64,000 nucleotides of DNA from Azophilus sp965200465. GTDB taxonomy: Bacteria; Pseudomonadota; Gammaproteobacteria; Pseudomonadales; Azotimanducaceae. The stretch covers positions 3,658,001 through 3,722,000 of the forward strand of contig OZ241358.1 of the NCBI GenBank assembly GCA_965200465.1. Reading direction: 5' to 3'. Shown piece after piece: positions 1 to 7,870 of this stretch. Position 1 is the stretch's first letter, and each line of letters starts with the position of its first letter. The position numbers and the translations under genes were made by a program. Under the pieces are notes generated by a model. That model saw only the letters and a program-made list of their open reading frames with translations, ran no database searches and was not told the origin of the DNA.

Positions 1-1949
1 GCCTTGAGGAGGCGGAGCGTCTTGGGGAGTCCTTGAGCGTTGCGCCGGGCTGGGAACAGGCCGTGGAGATGGTGCTCGGCGACTTCGTGCAAGCGGTGTG
101 GGTCGATGACCTTGCAGACTACGCGGACCGGATTGACGCCTTTGCCGACGGCCATTTGGCCTTGTTCGAAGGGCGGCTTGACGCCGAGGCTGCGGGACAG
201 CTGCCGGCTCTCGCAACCTTGGTTAAGTCACCCGAAAGCAAGCTCGGGTCGCTCCTGCACGGCGTTTTTGTCGCCGAATCGGACGCCTCGGCTTGGGCGC
301 AAAGGACGGGGCTCAAGCCCGGCGAGAGCATCGTCACGCGCAGCGGCCTTTGGCTTGGCCAGGATTGGCTGCGCCGCCTGCCGAAGTCCGACGCGGAAGC
401 CGGCATCCTAGGGCGCGCTCAGGACCTGGAGGTTCTGGAAAAGCGGGCCTTGCAGGCGGAGCGTCAACTGCAGGCGCGGCAACGGCTGGTGACGGAGGCG
501 CGGGCGCGCATTCGCGCCATTGAAGACGAGCGCGAGGAACTGCGACGGCGCTGCGGCGAGGCCGAAGGGCGGGTCGGCGAATTGAAGGCCGATCAGGGCA
601 TTCGCCAAGCGAGGCGGGAGGAGGCCCTGGCTCAAGGGGTGCGGCTGCGCCAGGAGCGTGAAGAGGTTTTGCGGCAACTGCGCCAGGAGCGGGATCGACT
701 GGCGCAAGTCCAAGCGTCCTTGCGCACTTTGCAGGAAGCCGCCGCTGGGGAGGGCGAACGGAGGCTGGCGCTCACCGCCGAGCGGGAGCGGTTGACGGAG
801 GGTTTGAAGCAGGCGCGTTTGGAGTCCCGGGCGCTGCACGACCGCTTCCATGTTCTGCGCACCGAACAGCAAGCGCTCACCTCCGGCTTGGAAGCCGCTG
901 AAACGGCGCGGCAACGGCTGCTCGCCCAAGCGGCGGAATTGGCGCAGAGCCGCCGTCGGCTCGAGGAAAGCCAAGCGGCCAACGAAGGTCCCCTGCCCCA
1001 ATTGGAGGGCGAACTGGCGTCCGGCTTGGAGCGCAAGGTTGCCGTGGAAGCCGAGTTGGGCGAGTTGCGGCGGCGCAGCGGCGACCTCGACGCCGCCGTT
1101 CGGGAACTTGAAGCCGCCAGAGTCGAGGCGCAGGAGCAGGTCGAGCAGGCCCGCGATGCGGCCGAGTCGCTGCGGGTTGAACGCGAGGGCTTGCGGGTGC
1201 GGAGGAATCATCTGCTCGAACAGATCAAGGCCACCGGCCATGAGTTGGACGCCCTGCTCGCCGCCCTGCCCGAAGAGGCTGCCGACGAGGATTGGACGGA
1301 TAAACTGATGCGCCTTGAACGGCGGCTGGGACGCCTCGGCCCCATTAACCTAGCGGCCATCGACGAACTCAACGCGCAGTCCGAGCGCAAGGCTTATTTG
1401 GATGCGCAGCACGAGGACCTCACCAAGGCGTTGGAGACCTTAATGCAGGCCATTCACCGCATCGATCGTGAAACCCGAGATCGCTTCAAGGAGACTTTCG
1501 ACACGGTCAACGCGCAGCTTGGGGAGTTGTTCCCCAAGGTCTTCGGAGGCGGTCGCGCCTATCTGGAGATGACCGGCAATGACCTGCTGAGCACCGGCGT
1601 TTCCTTGATGGCGCGGCCGCCCGGAAAACGCAACACCAGCGTCAACCTGCTTTCCGGCGGCGAGAAGGCCATGACGGCGATTGCGCTCATCTTCGCCATC
1701 TTCCAACTCAACCCCAGCCCCGTTTGCCTGCTTGACGAGGTGGACGCACCGCTTGACGACGCCAACGTGACCCGCTTTGCTGGGTTGATCGAGGAAATGT
1801 CCCAGGACGTCCAGTTTGTCGTGGTGACGCACAACAAGCTCACCATGGAGATGGCCGGCCATCTCCTGGGCGTCACCATGAATGAGCCCGGCGTTTCCCG
1901 CTTGGTTTCGGTGGATGTGGAGAGCGCCGCGGCGATGGCGGCGGGCTAG
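1..1949 (+). CDS. smc: Chromosome segregation protein SMC, 3' part (5' end outside the window)
   Basis: This is the hinge-to-C-terminus part of the SMC ATPase, which organises and segregates the chromosome with ScpA and ScpB. The reading frame is open from base 3, so the start lies upstream of the window. The visible protein begins inside the hinge (G-W-E-Q-A-V). A long coiled coil rich in E, R, L and A follows (about 130-430 of the visible part), then the C-terminal head. The head shows the ABC signature L-L-S-G-G-E-K and the Walker B stretch C-L-L-D-E-V-D-A-P-L-D-D, then a D-loop and V-V-T-H-N switch. Two bases separate its stop from zipA, which suggests co-transcription. Identification is secure. 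Confidence 0.97.
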   Translation, partial: LEEAERLGESLSVAPGWEQAVEMVLGDFVQAVWVDDLADYADRIDAFADGHLALFEGRLDAEAAGQLPALATLVKSPESKLGSLLHGVFVAESDASAWAQRTGLKPGESIVTRSGLWLGQDWLRRLPKSDAEAGILGRAQDLEVLEKRALQAERQLQARQRLVTEARARIRAIEDEREELRRRCGEAEGRVGELKADQGIRQARREEALAQGVRLRQEREEVLRQLRQERDRLAQVQASLRTLQEAAAGEGERRLALTAERERLTEGLKQARLESRALHDRFHVLRTEQQALTSGLEAAETARQRLLAQAAELAQSRRRLEESQAANEGPLPQLEGELASGLERKVAVEAELGELRRRSGDLDAAVRELEAARVEAQEQVEQARDAAESLRVEREGLRVRRNHLLEQIKATGHELDALLAALPEEAADEDWTDKLMRLERRLGRLGPINLAAIDELNAQSERKAYLDAQHEDLTKALETLMQAIHRIDRETRDRFKETFDTVNAQLGELFPKVFGGGRAYLEMTGNDLLSTGVSLMARPPGKRNTSVNLLSGGEKAMTAIALIFAIFQLNPSPVCLLDEVDAPLDDANVTRFAGLIEEMSQDVQFVVVTHNKLTMEMAGHLLGVTMNEPGVSRLVSVDVESAAAMAAG

Positions 1950-1951
1950 GG

Positions 1952-2845
1952 ATGCCTATGGGAATCGAATTGGACCTCAGGGAGCTCATCATCCTGGGCG
2001 GTGCCGTTCTTGTCGTCCTGGTCATTGGGCAGGGGCTTTGGTCCGCTTGGTCCAAGCATCGCAACGGCTTGAAGATGCGCATAGAACCGGATTTGGTTCC
2101 CGCCGACGACGGGGAGGACTGGCTTCGTTCCGATTTTCCCGCCGGCGGCGCCCGCATAGTGCAAGCCGGCGAGGCGGCAGCCGAAGGAGGCGAAGCCGCT
2201 GACCAAGCGGAGCCCGACGAACCCCCGGCGGCGCCGCGGCCAATGGAGCCTGAGCTTAAGCCGCAGGAGGAGGATTCCTTGCAGGGAGAGGTGCAAGCCA
2301 GCGAACCGGAGCGCCAGCGGCCCGAGCCGCCGGCGCCCGCGCCTGCAGCCAAGCGGCGGGAGGCGCCCCTGGCGGCGGTGGGCAAGGAGGCGCCGGAAGA
2401 AGAGGACGACGACGGCGCACTGGAGGAACAGGCGCTGATCGTCGTGCATGTGTTGGCGCCTGAAGGCCAACGCTTCGCCGGTGACGCGCTGCTCGCAGCC
2501 CTGCGCGCCGTGGGCCTCAAGTACGGGGGCATGAAGATCTTTCATCGCTTAAAGCCGCAGTCGCAAAAGGCGGTGTTCAGCGTAGCCAATGCCGTGGAGC
2601 CCGGCTATTTCGACTTGGGGGGCGATTGCTCGTCTCCAGGCGTGACGGCTTTCCTGAAGCTGACCGGGGCCGAGCAGGACTTCGACGCCTTGGACGACCT
2701 CATCCGCACCACTCAATCGATAGCCGACGCCCTTGGCGGCGCGCTGCAGGATGGCGACCGCCGGCCGTTCACGGACTTGACCTTGGAGCAGTACCGCGGG
2801 CGGGTGGCGAGCTTTGCGAAGCGGCAACCCCCGCAGGCGGGTTGA
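1952..2845 (+). CDS. zipA: Cell division protein ZipA
   Basis: ZipA tethers FtsZ to the inner membrane during septation in gammaproteobacteria. The 297-residue protein opens with an N-terminal membrane anchor (about residues 8-28, L-I-I-L-G-G-A-V-L-V-V-L-V-I). A long E-, P- and A-rich linker follows (about 50-155), then a folded C-terminal FtsZ-binding domain (about 160-297). This linker order is typical of the family. An alternative start is the ATG six bases downstream. The smc-zipA-ligA order is classical for Gammaproteobacteria and strengthens the call despite weak linker conservation. Confidence 0.93.
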   Translation: MPMGIELDLRELIILGGAVLVVLVIGQGLWSAWSKHRNGLKMRIEPDLVPADDGEDWLRSDFPAGGARIVQAGEAAAEGGEAADQAEPDEPPAAPRPMEPELKPQEEDSLQGEVQASEPERQRPEPPAPAPAAKRREAPLAAVGKEAPEEEDDDGALEEQALIVVHVLAPEGQRFAGDALLAALRAVGLKYGGMKIFHRLKPQSQKAVFSVANAVEPGYFDLGGDCSSPGVTAFLKLTGAEQDFDALDDLIRTTQSIADALGGALQDGDRRPFTDLTLEQYRGRVASFAKRQPPQAG

Positions 2846-2937
2846 TCGCCTGAATGCTGGTGCGGGAATGCTGACGACGGCCGCCCGTCCATCGGCCCTG
2901 AAGCCGCCCGCCTGCCGGGGCGGCGCCAGGCCAAGCC

Positions 2938-4980
2938 GTGGCCGATGAAGTCCAGGCCAAGCTCGACGAGTTGCGTCGGCTGGTCCGCCGGCACGACCAT
3001 CTCTACCATGTGCTCGATGCGCCGGAGATCGGGGATGATGAGTACGACCGCCTCTTTGCCGAGTTGGTCGCCCTTGAACGCGAACATCCGCACCTCATCA
3101 CCGGCGATTCGCCTTCCCAGCGGGTGGGCGGTGCGCCCTTGGCGGAGTTCCCGGCGGTCACCCATGAGGCGGCCATGCTGTCCTTGGACAAGACCGCCAG
3201 CGCCGCGGAGCTGCAGGACTGGGCGAACCGCTGCCAAGCGCGTTTGGACGGCCAGCCGATGGCGTACTGCTGCGAGCCGAAGATCGACGGCGTCGCCGTG
3301 GCCCTCATCTACGACAACGGCTTGTTGGCGTTGGCGGCCACCCGCGGCGACGGGCAAACCGGCGAAGACATCACCGCCAATGTGCGCACCATTCGCAGTG
3401 TGCCCTTGCGCCTGTTCGGTGAGGACATTCCGCCCCGATTCGAGGTTCGCGGTGAAATCTACATCTCGAAGGACGACTTTGAGGCGTTCAACGAACGGGC
3501 GCGGGAGCAAGGCGAACGCACGCTGGTCAACCCAAGGAACGGCGCCGCCGGCAGCCTCCGCCAGCTGGACCCCAGGGTGACTGCGGTGCGGCCCCTTAGG
3601 ATGTACTGCTACAGCCTCGGCTGGATTCGCGGCGACTGGCGCCCGCAAACCCATGCGGAGACGCTGGAGCGCTTGGCCGCTTGGGGCTTGCGCACCAATC
3701 CGGAGGCGAAGCTGGCCAACGACTTGGCGGCCTGCCGGAGCTACATTGAGGCGATGGCGCGGCGGCGCGACGAGCTGGCCTATGACATTGACGGCGTAGT
3801 GGTCAAGGTCAATTCCTTGGACCAACAGCGGCGCTTGGGTGCGGTGACCCGCAAGCCCCGTTGGGCGGTGGCCTACAAGTATCCGGCTCAGGAGGCCACC
3901 ACCGAGGTGCAGGGCGTGGAGTTCCAGGTTGGGCGGACCGGGGCGATTACGCCCGTGGCCAAGCTGGCGCCGGTGTTCGTGGGCGGGGTTACGGTGAGCA
4001 ACGCCACTCTGCACAACATGGATGAAATCCGCCGCCTCGGCCTGCGCTTGGGCGACCGGGTGATGGTGCGCCGTGCGGGAGACGTGATTCCGCAGATCGT
4101 ATCCGTCGTCAAGCAAGGTGCGCTAGCGGCCGGCCGGAGCAAAGCGCCGGCCGCCGGCGGCATCGACTTGCCCACCCATTGCCCGGCTTGCGGCTGCCCG
4201 GTGGTGCGTCCTGAAGGGGAGGCGGTGGCCCGCTGCAGCGCACCCGCCACCCACTGCCCGGCGCAGCGCAAGGAGGCCCTGCAGCACTACGCCTCGCGGT
4301 TGGCCATGGACATCGAGGGCTTGGGCTCCAAGCTGGTCGAGCAGCTAGTGGAGACCGGCATGGTGAAAACTCCGGCGGACCTCTACCGGCTGGACGCCGA
4401 GGCGCTGGCCGCTCTGCCGCGCATGGGCCGGAAGTCGGCGGAGAATCTGCTGCAGGCGCTTTCGGCGAGCAAGTCCACCACCTTGGCGAGGTTCATTTAC
4501 GCCCTGGGCATCCGCGAAGTGGGGGAGGCCACGGCGCAGAACCTCGCCGCCCACTTTGGCGACTTGGGGCCGTTGCGCTGCGCCTCGGCGGAGGAACTGG
4601 AGGTGGTGCCGGATGTCGGCCCCATCGTGGCCGCCAAGATCGCCGCCTACTTCGGCAATGAGGACAATCGCGCCTTGGTCGAAGAACTGGTCGCCGAAGG
4701 CGTCCATTGGCCGGCGGTGGAGGCCCGGGTGGCCGCCATGCCCCTGGCCGGGCAGACTTGGGTGCTGACCGGGACCCTGGAGGAAATGCCCCGTTCGCAA
4801 GCCAAGCAGAAGTTGATTGGCTTGGGCGCCAAGGTGGTCGGCGCCGTTTCCAAGAACACCGCCCAGGTGGTGGCCGGGCCGGGCGCCGGCGGCAAGCTGG
4901 CGCAGGCCGAGGCGCTGGGCGTTCCGGTGATGGACGAAACGGCCTTTCTGGATGTGCTGAGGATGAACAATGCGCTTTGA
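2938..4980 (+). CDS. ligA: NAD-dependent DNA ligase LigA
   Basis: LigA seals nicks between Okazaki fragments and in repair using NAD+. The 680-residue length is normal. In order come the Ia domain with Y-H-x-L/V and D-D-E-Y-D near residues 20-38, the adenylation motif E-P-K-I-D-G with the nucleophilic lysine near 115, the OB fold and a four-Cys zinc finger (C-P-A-C near 410). Helix-hairpin-helix repeats with G-x-K-S-A-E-N-L follow, then a C-terminal BRCT domain (about 600-680). The first available start is GTG, which gives the standard N terminus. The 3' end overlaps the next gene by 11 bases. Confidence 0.98.
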   Translation: MADEVQAKLDELRRLVRRHDHLYHVLDAPEIGDDEYDRLFAELVALEREHPHLITGDSPSQRVGGAPLAEFPAVTHEAAMLSLDKTASAAELQDWANRCQARLDGQPMAYCCEPKIDGVAVALIYDNGLLALAATRGDGQTGEDITANVRTIRSVPLRLFGEDIPPRFEVRGEIYISKDDFEAFNERAREQGERTLVNPRNGAAGSLRQLDPRVTAVRPLRMYCYSLGWIRGDWRPQTHAETLERLAAWGLRTNPEAKLANDLAACRSYIEAMARRRDELAYDIDGVVVKVNSLDQQRRLGAVTRKPRWAVAYKYPAQEATTEVQGVEFQVGRTGAITPVAKLAPVFVGGVTVSNATLHNMDEIRRLGLRLGDRVMVRRAGDVIPQIVSVVKQGALAAGRSKAPAAGGIDLPTHCPACGCPVVRPEGEAVARCSAPATHCPAQRKEALQHYASRLAMDIEGLGSKLVEQLVETGMVKTPADLYRLDAEALAALPRMGRKSAENLLQALSASKSTTLARFIYALGIREVGEATAQNLAAHFGDLGPLRCASAEELEVVPDVGPIVAAKIAAYFGNEDNRALVEELVAEGVHWPAVEARVAAMPLAGQTWVLTGTLEEMPRSQAKQKLIGLGAKVVGAVSKNTAQVVAGPGAGGKLAQAEALGVPVMDETAFLDVLRMNNAL

Positions 4981-5674
4981 TCTTCTCCCGCCCCTTACCG
5001 TCAATCGAACGGGCCGGCGTTTCGGCCATGCCCCCTGGACGCGCCGCGTCTTGTTTGGGAAACGCCCCGCCATCAGCTGGCGCGGGGCGCTGGCGGCGCT
5101 GTTGGCCTTATTGCTGGCCGGCTGCGCCGTTGCGCCGCCGCAGCGGCCGGACAACCTTTGCTTCGTTTTTGAGGAGAAGTCCGCTTGGTACAAGGCGGCC
5201 CGAAGGGCGGAGCGAAAATGGGGCCTGCCGCCGCCCGTGGGCATGGCGTTCATTTTTCGCGAGTCGAGCTTCCGTTCCGACGCCAGGCCGGCCCGCAAGC
5301 GCTTGCTGGGCATTTTGCCGGGGCGCCGGCCGTCCAGCGCCTACGGCTACGCCCAAGCCACCAACGACGCTTGGGCGGACTACCGCAGGGCCACCGGCGC
5401 CCGCTTCGTCGAACGGGACGACATCGGCGATGCGCTGGATTTCATCGGCTGGTACAACGACCGCTCCCACCGCAAGCTGGGCATCGCCAAAACCGACGCC
5501 TACCGCCTCTATCTAGCCTATTACTCAGGGCCGACCGGCTACGCCAAGGGCGCTTGGCGGCGCAACCAAGCCGTGCAGGGCTACGCCAGAAAGGTGGCGG
5601 ACCGCACCGCCCGCTACGCCCAACAGTTGCGCCGTTGCGAGGGCCGCCTGAAGAAGCGCTGGCGTTGGTTCTGA
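4970..5674 (+). CDS. Lytic-transglycosylase-like (SLT-fold) lipoprotein
   Basis: A 234-residue envelope protein resembling soluble lytic transglycosylases, which cleave peptidoglycan glycan strands. A lipoprotein signal is visible at about residues 40-53 (hydrophobic L/A run then L-A-G-C), which implies an outer-membrane lipoprotein; the true start may therefore be internal to the N-terminal extension. The fold marker is F-I-F-R-E-S-S-F with the presumed catalytic Glu. Y-G-Y-A-Q-A and the later Y-Y-S-G motif follow. It overlaps ligA by 11 bases. Homologues beside ligA are common in gammaproteobacteria. The fold is fairly certain; the substrate is inferred. Confidence 0.82.
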   Translation: MRFDLLPPLTVNRTGRRFGHAPWTRRVLFGKRPAISWRGALAALLALLLAGCAVAPPQRPDNLCFVFEEKSAWYKAARRAERKWGLPPPVGMAFIFRESSFRSDARPARKRLLGILPGRRPSSAYGYAQATNDAWADYRRATGARFVERDDIGDALDFIGWYNDRSHRKLGIAKTDAYRLYLAYYSGPTGYAKGAWRRNQAVQGYARKVADRTARYAQQLRRCEGRLKKRWRWF

Positions 5675-5752
5675 TTAGGGCCGGTCTTCGGGAACGGCGC
5701 CGCCGCGCGTGGGCGGGGGACAGCGTCTTGGCGGGCGCGTAGCATTTGCGCC

Positions 5753-7834
5753 ATGAACGCCCTGACCGCGCAATTGAAGTCGGAAATCCAGACCGCCTAC
5801 AGCGCTTGGCTGCAAGCCCGGGGCTTCAAGGCGCGGCGTGGCCAGCGGGAGATGATCGCCCGCGTCGCCCAAATCTGCGCCGCCGAACAGCCGCCGCGCA
5901 CCCTCGCCGTGGAGGCCGGCACCGGCACCGGCAAGACCGCAGCCTACTGCTTGGCGGCCATTCCGGTGGCCAAGACATTGGAGAAGTCCGTGGTCATCGC
6001 CAGCGCCACCGTGGCCTTGCAGGAGCAGATCGTCCTGCGCGACCTGCCCGACCTTAGGCGCAGCGCTGGGTTGGACTTCAGCTTCGCCTTGGCCAAGGGC
6101 CGGGGGCGCTATCTTTGTCCCAAACGGCTGGACCAAGCCCTTAAACCGGAAGCCCAGGAGGGCTTGGCCCTGTTCGACGCCGCGGCCGCAGCCGACCAAG
6201 GCGCCGTTCTCGGACGGCTGCAGCAAGCCTTTGCGCAAGGCGCTTGGAACGGCGAAAGGGACAGTTGGAACGGGGAACTGGAGCCTTCGCTTTGGTCAGG
6301 CATCACCACCGACCACCGCGGTTGCGCCAACAGGAAGTGCAGCTTCTACGCCGTCTGCCCGTTCTTCAAGGCCCGGGCCAAGGTGCGCGAGGCGGACGTC
6401 ATAGTCGCCAACCAGGATCTGCTGTTGGTGGACTACGCCTTGGGCGGCGGCGCCGTGCTGCCGCCGCCGGAGGCGTCCATCGTCATCGTTGATGAGGCGC
6501 ACCATCTGCCGGACAAGACCCAGGACCACTTCGCCGCCAGGGTGCGGCTGCGCGGCGCCCTGAACTGGGCGGATCAGGTCAACGCCGGATTGGGCGGCTT
6601 GACGCAGCGGCTGGGCCGCCCGCGGGAACTGGAGCGGTTGGCCAAGGGCTTGGCGGCGGAGTGCGAAGCCTTCAAGGTCGGCATGGAGGGGCTGCATGCA
6701 ACCCTAGGCGCCTTGCCCTTCGTGGACAAGGACCCCGGCACGGAGATTTGCCGGTTCAGCTTCGGGCGCATCGAGGATCCGGCCGCCCGCGCCGCCGCGG
6801 CCGCCGCGGCGCCCTTGGCGAAGATCTGCGCCGCCCTGGCCGCCGCCCAGGAGTTTCTGCGCAGCGCCTTGGATGGGGACTTGAGCCTGGAGGACACTTT
6901 GACGGCGGAGGATTGGCTGCCGGCGGTGGGCCAGCTGGAGGCCCGCGCCCTAGCTGCGCAAGCCTTGTTGGAGGACTACGCCAACGCCGCCGGCGAAGCC
7001 GAGGCCGGCGCCCACCGCGCCCGTTGGGTGCAGCGCACGGAGCAGGACCTGGAGGCGGTCAGCGCCCCCATCGAACCGGGGCCGCTGCTGCATGAGTGGC
7101 TGTGGTCGCGCAGCTACGCCGGGGTCGCCACCTCCGCCACCTTGGCCGCCTTGGGCCGCTTCGACCGCTTCTTTGAGCGGGCTGGGCTGCAGGAGGCCCA
7201 GGGGGTGCGGATTTCCAGCCCCTTCGACTACCCCAACATCGCCGTGCTGGCGGTCCCCAGCATGCGCTCCAGCCCCAAGGACTTCGCCGCCCACACCGCC
7301 GAAGCGGCCGAAATGCTGCCGGCGCTGCTGGCCAAGGAGTCCAGCGCTCTAGTGCTCTGCACTTCCTGGCGGCAATTGCGCGGCTTGGTCGAAGCCTTGG
7401 CGGATGCGCCGGCGGCGGCCGCCATGCAGGTGCAGGGCGAGCGCTCCAAGCAGGCCATGCTGCGAACCCACCATGAGCGGGTGGACGCCGGCAAGCCCAG
7501 CTATTTGCTGGGCCTTGCCTCCTTCGCCGAAGGAGTGGACCTGCCGGGCGACTACTGCCGCCATGTGGTCATCGTCAAGCTGCCCTTCGCCGTGCCGGAC
7601 GATCCGGTGGATGCGGCCATCGCCGAACTGGCCGAAGCCCAGGGCCGCAACCCGTTCATGGAGATCAGCGTGCCGGACGCCGCCATGAAGCTGGTGCAGG
7701 CCTGCGGCCGGTTGATTCGCAACGAAAAGGACCGCGGCCGCATCACCCTGCTCGACAAGCGGGTGCTCACCCACCGCTACGGCCAAGCCCTGCTGGACTC
7801 CCTGCCGCCCTTTCGCCGCGAACTGGGCGTTTGA
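5753..7834 (+). CDS. dinG: ATP-dependent DNA helicase DinG family (iron-sulfur, XPD-like)
   Basis: A 693-residue superfamily 2 5'-3' helicase that resolves R-loops, D-loops and transcription-replication conflicts. Walker A is E-A-G-T-G-T-G-K-T at about residues 54-62. Four cysteines at about 122, 191, 196 and 202 fit the 4Fe-4S cluster of DinG/XPD enzymes. The Walker B D-E-A-H box is at about 247-250. The C-terminal helicase motifs include S-A-T-L and the late G-R-L-I-R motif with an arginine finger. Length is typical. It converges with the M16 peptidase gene, leaving only 36 bases between stop codons. Confidence 0.94.
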   Translation: MNALTAQLKSEIQTAYSAWLQARGFKARRGQREMIARVAQICAAEQPPRTLAVEAGTGTGKTAAYCLAAIPVAKTLEKSVVIASATVALQEQIVLRDLPDLRRSAGLDFSFALAKGRGRYLCPKRLDQALKPEAQEGLALFDAAAAADQGAVLGRLQQAFAQGAWNGERDSWNGELEPSLWSGITTDHRGCANRKCSFYAVCPFFKARAKVREADVIVANQDLLLVDYALGGGAVLPPPEASIVIVDEAHHLPDKTQDHFAARVRLRGALNWADQVNAGLGGLTQRLGRPRELERLAKGLAAECEAFKVGMEGLHATLGALPFVDKDPGTEICRFSFGRIEDPAARAAAAAAAPLAKICAALAAAQEFLRSALDGDLSLEDTLTAEDWLPAVGQLEARALAAQALLEDYANAAGEAEAGAHRARWVQRTEQDLEAVSAPIEPGPLLHEWLWSRSYAGVATSATLAALGRFDRFFERAGLQEAQGVRISSPFDYPNIAVLAVPSMRSSPKDFAAHTAEAAEMLPALLAKESSALVLCTSWRQLRGLVEALADAPAAAAMQVQGERSKQAMLRTHHERVDAGKPSYLLGLASFAEGVDLPGDYCRHVVIVKLPFAVPDDPVDAAIAELAEAQGRNPFMEISVPDAAMKLVQACGRLIRNEKDRGRITLLDKRVLTHRYGQALLDSLPPFRRELGV

Positions 7835-7870
7835 GGCCGCCGGCAGCGCTTGGCCGGCCATTGGGCGCGG

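Noticed and set aside
2713..4116. Long minus-strand open frame across ligA
   Set aside because: It is opposite a clearly conserved gene, typical of high-GC shadow frames, with Arg/Gly/His-rich composition and no known domain.
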